A stretch of DNA of 64,000 nt, from NCBI RefSeq assembly GCF_030010415.1, contig NZ_JASCSA010000001.1; one strand, 5' to 3'. Origin of the DNA: Cobetia amphilecti (GTDB taxonomy: Bacteria; Pseudomonadota; Gammaproteobacteria; Pseudomonadales; Halomonadaceae). Each line of letters opens with the position of its first letter. Position 1 is the stretch's first letter. Below are positions 17,145 through 24,148 of the stretch, piece by piece. The notes beneath the pieces are model-generated. The model ran no database searches. It saw only the letters and a program-made list of their open reading frames with translations, and was not told the origin of the DNA. A program made the position numbers and the translations under genes.

Positions 17145-18860
17145 ATGATTCATACCCGACGTGGTTTTGGCGGCGCCTGCGCCGCGCCCCATCATCTGGC
17201 GGCGCAAGCGGGCCGCGATATTCTGCGCGATGGTGGCAACGCCATCGAGGCAATGGTCGCGATGGCAGCGACCATCGCGGTGGTCTACCCCCATATGAAC
17301 GGCATCGGCGGTGACGGCTTCTGGCTGATCAAGCGCCCGGGGCTGGCGCCGCTGGCGATCGATGCCTGTGGCCCGGCGGCAGGGCTTGCCAGCCGCGAAT
17401 TCTATGCCGAACACGGCCATGGCTATGCGGCTGACAGTGAGGGGGCCGCCCCCCTGGCCTACGGCAGCAGCATCCCGACCCGCGGCCCGCTGTCAGCCTT
17501 GACCGTGGCCGGCACCATCGGCGGCTGGCAGGAGGCGCTGGCCTTCTCTGCCGAGACCTCGGCGGATGAGTGCTCGCCCCTGGGGCTTTCGACACTGTTG
17601 AGCCATGCCATCCGGCATGCCAATGATGGCGTGGCCGTCAGCGCCAGCCAGAAGGCACTCAGCGAAAAACACCTGGCCGTGCTCTCGCAGCAGCCCGGCT
17701 TCGCTGAGCGCTATCTGGGTCAGAGTGAGTCAGGTGAGCCGATCGCGCTGGAAGAAGGCGCGCGGCTGCGTCAGCCGGCGCTGGCCGCAACGCTCTCGCG
17801 TCTGGCAGATGCAGGACTCGAGGACTTCTATCGTGGCGAGCTTGCCACGCGCATGGCACAGGAGCTGGAAGCCGCCGGCAGTCCGCTGCGCCTGGCAGAC
17901 CTCAACGGCTATCGCGCCCAGCGCGTCACGCCGCTCAAGGTCCGCCTGCGTGACAGTGAGGTATACAACCTGCCCGCCCCGACCCAGGGCCTCGCGACGC
18001 TGATGATTCTGGGGATCTACGATGCATTGAGCGCGACGCATGGCATCAGCGAAGGGGACGGCAACACCCCGCGTCACCTGCATGCGCTGATCGAAGCCAC
18101 CAAGCGCGCCTTCCTGGTACGCGACAGCCTGATTACCTCGCCGGAATGCATCGAGGGGGCGCTTGAGGACAGCCTCGAGGGCAGCATCGCCACGCAACAG
18201 GCACAGCTCTCCCCGGAGGCCCTCGCCCGCCAGGCCGAGATGATCGACATGCAGTCCGCGCTGGGCTGGCCACATGAGCCCGCCGAGGGCGACACCATCT
18301 GGATGGGCGCGACGGACAGTGACGGCACCACCGTCAGCTTCATCCAGAGCGTCTATTGGGAATTCGGCAGTGGCATGGTGCTGCCCAGCAGCGGCGTGAT
18401 GTGGCAGAACCGTGGGCTGGCGTTCGACCTGGCGCCGGACAGACTGCGCAGCCTGGCACCGGGCCGCAAGCCCTTCCATACCCTCAATCCATCACTGGCC
18501 TGCTTCGATGATGGCCGCGTGATGGCCTTCGGCACCATGGGCGGAGAAGGCCAGCCGCAGACTCAGGCGGCTGTCTTCACGCGCATCGCCCGCCACGGCA
18601 TGTCATTGCAGGCCGCAATCAGCGCGCCGCGCTGGCTGCTCGGCCGCACCTGGGGCGATGTCAGTACCAGCCTCAAGCTCGAATCGCGCCTCGCGGGTGA
18701 GATGGCTCAGACACTCGCGGCCATGGGCCATGAAGTGGAAGTCCTCGATGAGGCCTTCAGCGACACCCTGGGGCACGCCGGTGCCGTGATGCGCCACCCG
18801 GATGGGCAGGTCGAGGCGGCCCACGACCCGCGCAGTGATGGTGGCGCGGCACTGACGTGA
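17145..18860 (+). CDS. Gamma-glutamyltransferase-family Ntn hydrolase, cytoplasmic
   Basis: A 571-residue member of the gamma-glutamyltranspeptidase family, which self-cleaves before a threonine that then acts as nucleophile. The best candidate is T384 in GDTIWMGATDSDGT, aligned with THYSVVDxDG of classical GGT. Other family features are AAQAGRDILRDGGNAIEAMV, NGIGGDGFWL, TQGLATLMIL, GSGMVLPSSGVMWQNRG and FGTMGGEGQPQTQ. There is no signal peptide, unlike periplasmic glutathione-degrading GGT, so the enzyme probably works on an imported gamma-glutamyl or acyl compound. It is 51 bases after the TSUP gene, which suggests one transcript with it. Substrate unknown. Confidence 0.87.
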   Translation: MIHTRRGFGGACAAPHHLAAQAGRDILRDGGNAIEAMVAMAATIAVVYPHMNGIGGDGFWLIKRPGLAPLAIDACGPAAGLASREFYAEHGHGYAADSEGAAPLAYGSSIPTRGPLSALTVAGTIGGWQEALAFSAETSADECSPLGLSTLLSHAIRHANDGVAVSASQKALSEKHLAVLSQQPGFAERYLGQSESGEPIALEEGARLRQPALAATLSRLADAGLEDFYRGELATRMAQELEAAGSPLRLADLNGYRAQRVTPLKVRLRDSEVYNLPAPTQGLATLMILGIYDALSATHGISEGDGNTPRHLHALIEATKRAFLVRDSLITSPECIEGALEDSLEGSIATQQAQLSPEALARQAEMIDMQSALGWPHEPAEGDTIWMGATDSDGTTVSFIQSVYWEFGSGMVLPSSGVMWQNRGLAFDLAPDRLRSLAPGRKPFHTLNPSLACFDDGRVMAFGTMGGEGQPQTQAAVFTRIARHGMSLQAAISAPRWLLGRTWGDVSTSLKLESRLAGEMAQTLAAMGHEVEVLDEAFSDTLGHAGAVMRHPDGQVEAAHDPRSDGGAALT

Positions 18861-18866
18861 TGAAAA

Positions 18867-18906
18867 CCGGCCAGTGTCATGTCACGAACTGGCCGGCTTC
18901 TTGCTT
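18867..18906 (+). terminator. Terminator after the GGT-like gene
   Basis: A 9-bp stem CCGGCCAGT / ACTGGCCGG with a 12-base loop, followed by the T-rich CTTCTTGCTT. Confidence 0.65.
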
Positions 18907-19017
18907 GACTCGATGGGGGATGAAGCCTTTCGTCTGACTACCGCCTCCACCCCATGCTGAGCATCAATCGCCACACAAGATGACAAGGAGAACTGACCTC
19001 TCAGATTTAGATATTCC

Positions 19018-19031
19018 TTATTCATGAATAA
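19018..19031. promoter_or_regulatory. Perfect AT-rich palindrome upstream of ansB
   Basis: TTATTCATGAATAA is a perfect 14-bp palindrome 61 bp before the asparaginase start, inside an AT-rich patch that stands out from the surroundings. It is a candidate operator; it does not match the FNR (TTGAT-N4-ATCAA) or CRP consensus. Confidence 0.45.
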
Positions 19032-19091
19032 TGAAAGATTCAGACACGACCTTCATTTGCACTCATAACAACGACAGAGCGACTCACCACA

Positions 19092-20150
19092 ATGACAACA
19101 GCTGACTTCATGACTCCCCGCCGCCTTGTAGCTGCCATCTCGATCGCCGCCTGTTCACTGGCCTATGGCATTCAGGCCAACGCCGCGGAACACCCGGGAG
19201 TGAAGATCTATGCCACCGGCGGCACGATTGCGGGTAGCTCTGCCTCCTCCACGGACACCACCAACTACAAATCCGGCAGCCTGGGGGTGCAAGCGCTGCT
19301 GGACGCCGTACCAGAACTGGCCGATGTCGCCGAGGTGACCGGTGAACAGATCGCCAATACCGGCAGCAGCAATATCGATCAGGAAATCCTGCTCAAGCTG
19401 TCAAAGGCGATCAATGAAGAGCTCGCGACGGACGCCACCCACGGCGTGGTCATCACCCACGGTACCGACACGCTGGAAGAGACCGGCTTCTTCCTGGATC
19501 TCACCGTCGACAGTGACAAGCCGGTGGTAATGGTCGGCGCCATGCGTCCGGCGACTGCCATCAGCGCCGATGGCCCCTTCAACCTGCTGGAGGCGGTCAC
19601 CCTGGCAGCCGATGAAGGTGCGGAGGGTCGTGGGGCGATGATCGTGCTCAACGACCGCATCGGCTCGGCGTATTACACCACCAAGACCAATGCCATCATG
19701 ATGGACACCTTCAAGGCGACCGAGCAGGGTTACCTCGGTGCCTTCATCAGCGGCAAGCCGCACTTCTATTACACACCGGCGACACCGACCGACAAGCCTC
19801 GCTTTGACGTGACATCCCTCGATGGCCTGCCGAAGGTTGATATCATCTACGCCCACCAGGATATGGACCCGGCGCTGTTCACCGCCGCCCTCGACAACGG
19901 TGCCAAAGGCATCGTGATCGCCGGCAGCGGCAATGGCTCGATTCCAGAGACCGTCAAGCCGCTGGTCAAGCAGGCCATGGCGGATGGCATCCCGGTCGTG
20001 CGCAGCACCCGTACCGGCAATGGTATCGTCAGTGCCAAGGAAGAAGGCATCGGCAGTGGCGCCCTCAATCCTCAGAAGGCGCGCATTCTACTCTCGCTGG
20101 CGCTGACGGAGACCGATGACATGGACAAGGTGCGTGGCTACTTCGAGTGA
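19092..20150 (+). CDS. ansB: Periplasmic type II L-asparaginase
   Basis: Hydrolyses asparagine (and often glutamine) to the acid and ammonia in the periplasm. The 352-residue protein has a Sec signal ending IQANAA near residue 31. Both catalytic motifs are intact: ATGGTIAG with nucleophile T45, and THGTDTLEET with T125 and D126. MVGAMRPATAISADGPFNL and the C-terminal SGALNPQKARILL also match E. coli AnsB along its length. The start lacks a good ribosome site; an ATG six codons later is an alternative. It forms a single-gene unit between two terminators and converges with the FMN reductase gene. Confidence 0.95.
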   Translation: MTTADFMTPRRLVAAISIAACSLAYGIQANAAEHPGVKIYATGGTIAGSSASSTDTTNYKSGSLGVQALLDAVPELADVAEVTGEQIANTGSSNIDQEILLKLSKAINEELATDATHGVVITHGTDTLEETGFFLDLTVDSDKPVVMVGAMRPATAISADGPFNLLEAVTLAADEGAEGRGAMIVLNDRIGSAYYTTKTNAIMMDTFKATEQGYLGAFISGKPHFYYTPATPTDKPRFDVTSLDGLPKVDIIYAHQDMDPALFTAALDNGAKGIVIAGSGNGSIPETVKPLVKQAMADGIPVVRSTRTGNGIVSAKEEGIGSGALNPQKARILLSLALTETDDMDKVRGYFE

Positions 20151-20188
20151 GCCGGCAGTCACATGACGAAACGTGACTGACTATCAAT

Positions 20189-20222
20189 GCAAAAAGGGAC
20201 TGCTCAGGCAGTCCCTTTTTGC
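20189..20222. terminator. Bidirectional terminator between ansB and the FMN reductase gene
   Basis: A perfect 15-bp stem (GCAAAAAGGGACTGC and its complement) with loop TCAG. T-runs occur in both directions, and it serves two convergent genes. Confidence 0.92.
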
Positions 20223-20263
20223 TGCGTCACCCGTTTATCGAGGCCTGGAATGCTATCGCTCCT

Positions 20264-20923
20264 TCAAGGCGCGTTGCGCTGCGAGGGGCTGCGCGTGAAG
20301 GCGCCGGGGCGCTTCTCACCGTCTTCGCTCTCGTGATAACGCCTGGCGGCATTCGCCCACCAGGCAAGTTGTTCGAAGGCGCGCTCGAGATAGCCGCCCC
20401 ATTCCTGGGCATCCTGATTCTCGGCGTAGCCGCCATCTTCATTGAGCACTTCCTGCGCCCGAGGCACGTGAATCATCGCCGAGACCGGCAAGCAGCCCAG
20501 CTCCGAGAGGAAGGTGCGCATGTTGACTGCTGCGCGTACCCCGCCCCACTGTCCTGCAGAGTAAGTCGCGATCACAGAGGGCTTGTAGGAGTAAAGCGAG
20601 CTGCCGAAGTGATTCAGAAGATTGGCCAACGCCGGACTCATGGAATGGTTGTACTCGGGGCTGACCATCACGTAACCATCCGCCGCTTCGATCTGCTGGG
20701 CGAGATTGAGCAAGTCCTGAGGGGCATTGCGCTGCGCATAGGAGAACAGCGGCTTGAAGGGGTCTGCCAGATCGTAATCGAGTGGATCGATCAGCACCGC
20801 CTCATGGCCACTTTCCTCGAGCTGTGCGACGCAGCACCTGGCAACCCTTTCCCCAAGACGTGCAGGTGCGGGGGGTGTGCTGGTCCGCACCGACCCCAGA
20901 AAGACCAGAATCTTCAGTGCCAT
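20264..20923 (-). CDS. NADPH-dependent FMN reductase family flavoprotein
   Basis: A 219-residue flavodoxin-fold oxidoreductase. It begins MALKILVFLGSVRTSTPPAP, with the phosphate-binding loop GSVRTSTP; the dimer and flavin motif SPEYNHSMSPALANLLNHF corresponds to the PEYN-x-S-x-P signature of this family, and YSAGQWGGVRAAVNMR is the second loop. Members reduce FMN, quinones or azo compounds with NAD(P)H. The start has AAGGAGAG upstream; an in-frame ATG at 20977 is less likely. The C-terminus carries a ~25-residue charged tail (YHESEDGEKRPGAFTR) beyond the usual fold. No operon partner. Confidence 0.9.
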   Translation of the reverse strand: MALKILVFLGSVRTSTPPAPARLGERVARCCVAQLEESGHEAVLIDPLDYDLADPFKPLFSYAQRNAPQDLLNLAQQIEAADGYVMVSPEYNHSMSPALANLLNHFGSSLYSYKPSVIATYSAGQWGGVRAAVNMRTFLSELGCLPVSAMIHVPRAQEVLNEDGGYAENQDAQEWGGYLERAFEQLAWWANAARRYHESEDGEKRPGAFTRSPSQRNAP

Positions 20924-21650
20924 TGCTCTCTCCTTGTTGCGAGCCACATGAATTGGATTCCTGTGCTCGATATTCACTCTTGCATTGCATCATATCCCGG
21001 ACTCTGAACACCGGTGCGCTGCATCGCAAGATACTGCATCAATCTTCAGTTTGCGCCTGACACAGATCACGAATGTGCATATCCAGCCATGCATGCCCTT
21101 ACATGAATTTTCTGCCACGAACTTCTTGCCTGCGGCTTTACCACCTTCCCCATTCTTTCCTTGTTTGCTGCGCCAGCACCCTTCCAATCCCCGCAGGGGC
21201 ATGACCTGCTGGCATGAACCATATCACCCTCAGTATCTGCAATTGGCGACTGATGCCCCTCTGCGAAGGTAGCGTGTCGGAGTCTTTGGTGTTGCGGCAG
21301 CAGACCCGCCATTTCTCATGACAATACCGATCTCGCATCTCGTGGGGCCAAGGCCTCAAGGCCATACACAAGTCAGTCCCAGGCAATGCGGTAAAGCGCA
21401 GCTTCATCTCTTTTTGCCTCATGTTAGCCGCCCATATCGAGATTATCGTGACATGCGGACATCATCCGCCACGGCGGTTTCATTTCGTCGGTGCGCTGAC
21501 AATCCTGCTATCTGGGCCATCTTCGCCATAGCCAACTCCGCGTCATGATGCTGCAACAAACATGCACTAAAACTAATTAAGTGTTAGCTTCGTCATCCCA
21601 AGAGCATGAGAAAACTAACCAACCTCATGACACGAGGAGACAGAAAGGGA
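20924..21650. other. About 730 bp without a supported gene
   Basis: AT-richer than average, between divergent FMN reductase and acyltransferase genes. I see no convincing open frame, RNA or long repeat. The stretch around 21560-21595 (ACTAAAACTAATTAAGTGTTAGC) is the most promoter-like part. Confidence 0.55.
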
Positions 21651-22343
21651 ATGCAAGACACTCAGGACATTGCCGTCATCCAGCAGTTCACCGCTTCTTT
21701 TACGCATCAGACCCATCGAGAGACAGTGTCTTTCTTTGGTCACAATCACCCGCTCTTCCGCCAGGTGCGCACGCTACGTGAAGACCACCACAGCGCCTCG
21801 AAGGCCTATCTACAGAAGCACCGTGATCACGATGATGTGATCGACAGCAACAGCCAGCATATCTGCCTGATGGACACCCAGCACGACACCCTACTGGGCA
21901 GCATTCGCGTCACCCCCGGTAGTCTCGAGTCGCGCACGCTCTTCGATGACAGCGATGCGGTGTCCATCCCGGAGGGCGCCATCTATGAGTTCAGCCGGCT
22001 GGTAATGGCCCCGGAGGCCAAGCGATTCGCCCATGGCAATCTGCTGATGGCTGCTGCGGCACGTCATGTCAGATCCCGAAAAGGCGATGGCATTCTGGCC
22101 TTGTGCAAACGCGCCAACATGAAGATCTTCAAGCGTTTCGGTCTGGCGCCACTGCACGATGCCACGCTCAGGACTGACAAGAACCTGGGAGAACTCTACA
22201 TGGTGTATGCCAGCATGGAGACCATCATGCACACGGCGAAACAGCGCTATTCCTCGCCCGAGCAAGCGCCACAGCCAGCGGAACTCTCACCAGACGCTAC
22301 CTCGCTCTCGCCGGGCCCGGGCCTCGCAAGCCAATCGCTCTGA
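21651..22343 (+). CDS. GNAT-fold N-acyltransferase, FeeM / autoinducer-synthase-like
   Basis: A 230-residue protein related to acyl-ACP-using N-acyltransferases (N-acyl amino acid synthase FeeM and acyl-homoserine-lactone synthases). The clues are FRQVRTLREDHH near the N-terminus (R in the LuxI-like R-x-x-x-F/L region), LLGSIRVTPGSLESRTLF, YEFSRLVMAPEAKR (compare the WExSRF of LuxI), NLLMAAAARHV and MKIFKRFGLAPL. It would acylate a small amine, possibly an amino acid; the acceptor is unknown. No LuxR-type regulator lies nearby. I chose the ATG with AGGAG 11 bases upstream; in-frame ATGs at 21606 and 21627 would add up to 15 residues. The last 35 residues are Pro/Ser-rich and probably disordered. 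Confidence 0.72.
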   Translation: MQDTQDIAVIQQFTASFTHQTHRETVSFFGHNHPLFRQVRTLREDHHSASKAYLQKHRDHDDVIDSNSQHICLMDTQHDTLLGSIRVTPGSLESRTLFDDSDAVSIPEGAIYEFSRLVMAPEAKRFAHGNLLMAAAARHVRSRKGDGILALCKRANMKIFKRFGLAPLHDATLRTDKNLGELYMVYASMETIMHTAKQRYSSPEQAPQPAELSPDATSLSPGPGLASQSL

Positions 22344-22493
22344 ACCTAGAACGCTCACCAGCACCGCGTCGCCCGCCAGTCTGTGCGCTGACAGTTCGCG
22401 TCTGATCTTGCGCGCATTACCCGGGGCCAAGCCGCCTTCCCCCTGATTTACCATCCCCTCTTGCAGTCGCTGAGGCTTTGCACCACTATTGAA

Positions 22494-22514
22494 TGATAAT
22501 GATTATCATAATCA
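22494..22514. promoter_or_regulatory. Two overlapping perfect Fur boxes before the nickel-SOD operon
   Basis: TGATAAT-G-ATTATCA (22494-22508) and TGATTAT-C-ATAATCA (22500-22514) are both exact 7-1-7 inverted repeats, offset by 6 bp as in the classic two-dimer Fur site. A plausible promoter (-35 TTGCAC at 22478, -10 GATTAT at 22501, 17-bp spacer) would be covered by the site, so iron-replete Fur should repress the operon. Confidence 0.88.
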
Positions 22515-22560
22515 TGGCGATTTGCTTAAAGAAATCGATATCCGGTCACGGGAGGGCCTC

Positions 22561-22980
22561 ATGGACGAATGGAAGCGTGAAACACAGGCAGGCAATGCAT
22601 TGTTCGAACAGGGCGACTACGCCATGGCAGAGCAGCACTATCTCAGCGCCTGCCATTTTGCCGACATCTTTCTGATGCCCTGTGCAGACCCGGATGGCGG
22701 CGTCGCGGCACTGGTCGTGAGCTACCAGAATCTGGCGGAGCTCTACCGCGCCCAGGGCCAACACCCGCAAGCGATGCGCTCCCTCCAGGCTGCTCATGCG
22801 CGCCTCTCCCATGCGCTCTCCGCCCCGGGTCTGTGCCATGCCCATCAACAGGCCTTGCTGCGCGGCAGCGGCCAGGTACGCACGGAGATCATGAACACCG
22901 TGCAATGGCTCGGCGTTTCCACGCGACGGACTCACCAGGCGAACCCCGCGGGACACTCCACGACGCGGGTCCATCACTGA
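22561..22980 (+). CDS. Small TPR-like protein at the head of the nickel-SOD operon
   Basis: A 139-residue, probably cytoplasmic helical protein. Residues 1-40 (AGNALFEQGDYAMAEQHYLSA) and 60-90 (YQNLAELYRAQGQHPQAMRS, then LQAAHARL) read as two tetratricopeptide-type helix pairs with the usual G/A-Y/F-A spacing. The first is followed by CHFADIFLMPCADPDGG, which has two cysteines, and further cysteine/histidine pairs occur (LCHAHQQ). The start has GGAGG just upstream and falls 46 bp after the Fur boxes; a longer frame would run through the Fur site itself. It is 25 bp from the next gene and so probably co-transcribed with sodN. A role in assembly or metal delivery is only a guess. Confidence 0.75.
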   Translation: MDEWKRETQAGNALFEQGDYAMAEQHYLSACHFADIFLMPCADPDGGVAALVVSYQNLAELYRAQGQHPQAMRSLQAAHARLSHALSAPGLCHAHQQALLRGSGQVRTEIMNTVQWLGVSTRRTHQANPAGHSTTRVHH

Positions 22981-23005
22981 CTCTCACCCTCACAGGAGAT
23001 ACGGC

Positions 23006-23215
23006 ATGAAGAAAACCCTTACCGCGAGCGGACTGCTGTTGCTGACCGCCGCCAATACGGCCCTGGCCCACCCGGGACATGACCACAGTGACTGGAGCAG
23101 CCCGCTCGTTCACACCCTGTTCTATGGCGCCATCGCAGCCGTCATCGGTACCGCGTTCTTCGTCATTCGTCAGTCGCGTCACAAGCGCCAGAACACTCAG
23201 CAAAAGGAGGATTGA
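23006..23215 (+). CDS. Small His-rich membrane protein of the nickel-SOD operon
   Basis: A 69-residue protein in three parts. Residues 1-21 form a signal peptide (MKKTLTASGLLLLTAANTALA). Next is an exported metal-ligand-rich stretch beginning HPGHDHSDW right after the predicted cleavage. A single membrane span (about 36-54, FYGAIAAVIGTAFFVI) leads to a basic cytoplasmic tail (RQSRHKRQ). The exposed AHPGHDH resembles the N-terminal histidine cluster of HupE/UreJ-type nickel permeases, so periplasmic nickel capture is a reasonable inference. Its last codons overlap the ribosome site of sodN (AAGGAGG), implying coupled translation. No family of this exact form is known to me. Confidence 0.78.
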   Translation: MKKTLTASGLLLLTAANTALAHPGHDHSDWSSPLVHTLFYGAIAAVIGTAFFVIRQSRHKRQNTQQKED

Positions 23216-23217
23216 GC

Positions 23218-23718
23218 ATGATTCACGCCCTGCTCCGCGGCATTGACCGCCTGGTATCAGTCCCTGCGGCTTCCGCGCACTGTGATATTCCCTGCAAGAT
23301 CTACGACCCGTCTGCTGCGCAGATCGCCGCACTCAGCGTGATTCGCTTCATGGATCTCATCAATGAGCTGGGCCAGAAGGACAGCCTGACGCTGGCAGAT
23401 CAGGCCTTGTTGGCGCGTCTGGTGGAGCAGAAGGAAAGCCACGCCGAGAAAGCCAAGCATGAGATCCGCATCATCTGGGGCGATTACATCAAGCAACCGC
23501 AGCGTGATGCCTATCCCAACATCGATGCGCTGGTCCACAGCATCATGCTGGCTGGTTCTGCCTGCAAACAAGGCATCGAACGCGACAAGGGCGAGAAGCT
23601 GCTGACCCTCATCAACGAGTTCGCGGCGGCGTTCTGGGATACCAAGGGTGTCACGACCTTTACCGCGACCTGCCCGTATCCGCCATCTGAAGATGTCGCC
23701 TATCCGAAGCTGGATTGA
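23218..23718 (+). CDS. sodN: Nickel-containing superoxide dismutase
   Basis: Dismutates superoxide with a nickel centre. The diagnostic nickel hook follows a 20-residue pro-sequence: mature H1-C2-D-I-P-C6 (H21, C22 and C26 of the precursor) then KIYDP. The four-helix-bundle part contains SVIRFMDLINEL, VEQKESHAEKAKHEIRIIWG and AAAFWDTKG, and the length of 166 residues is typical. The pro-sequence MIHALLRGIDRLVSVPAASA must be removed before nickel can bind, which matches the protease gene 28 bp downstream. AAGGAGG sits seven bases before the ATG; a TTG two codons earlier is less likely. The operon is headed by Fur boxes. Confidence 0.97.
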   Translation: MIHALLRGIDRLVSVPAASAHCDIPCKIYDPSAAQIAALSVIRFMDLINELGQKDSLTLADQALLARLVEQKESHAEKAKHEIRIIWGDYIKQPQRDAYPNIDALVHSIMLAGSACKQGIERDKGEKLLTLINEFAAAFWDTKGVTTFTATCPYPPSEDVAYPKLD

Positions 23719-23746
23719 GGCAACGACATGATGCGCCTAAGAACTG

Positions 23747-24073
23747 ATGAAGAGTGAATTGATCAAGAGTGAACGGATGCCGATCGGACTCTATCGCATC
23801 AATGGACTCAGCATGTCTCCCGGCCTTGCGCCGGGAGATTATGTCGTGACGCTGAAACGCTGGAAATCGCGCTATCGCATCGGCGATATCGTGGTAGCAC
23901 AGCATCCCCAGTTCGGCCGCATCATCAAGTGCATCCGCGCAATACAACCAGACGGCATGCTCTGGCTGGAAGGCACCCATCCTGACAGTACCTCTACTGA
24001 CAAGATGGGCTTGATGAGGCGCGAGCGGATCCAGGGGCGAGTGATTCGATCCATTTCTCAAAGCACTATGTGA
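23747..24073 (+). CDS. sodX: SodX-type nickel-SOD maturation protease (S26 family)
   Basis: A 108-residue signal-peptidase-like serine protease expected to cut the pro-sequence from SodN and expose its nickel-binding N-terminal histidine. The S26 serine box is NGLSMSPGLAPGDYV (S22) and the general-base lysine falls in DIVVAQHPQFGRIIKCIR (K61), the same spacing as in the LepB core. The last box is EGTHPDSTSTDKMG, the equivalent of GDN-x-x-x-S-D-S. No membrane anchor is visible, so it works in the cytoplasm, as reported for Streptomyces SodX. The start has no strong ribosome site; an ATG ten codons later is possible. Confidence 0.93.
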   Translation: MKSELIKSERMPIGLYRINGLSMSPGLAPGDYVVTLKRWKSRYRIGDIVVAQHPQFGRIIKCIRAIQPDGMLWLEGTHPDSTSTDKMGLMRRERIQGRVIRSISQSTM

Positions 24074-24148
24074 GACTTTTCACGCCACCCTGTGAGACTT
24101 GCCCAGCCCGTGTCATGCCTCTGCAGTGACGCCCCTTATCTGCCCCCC

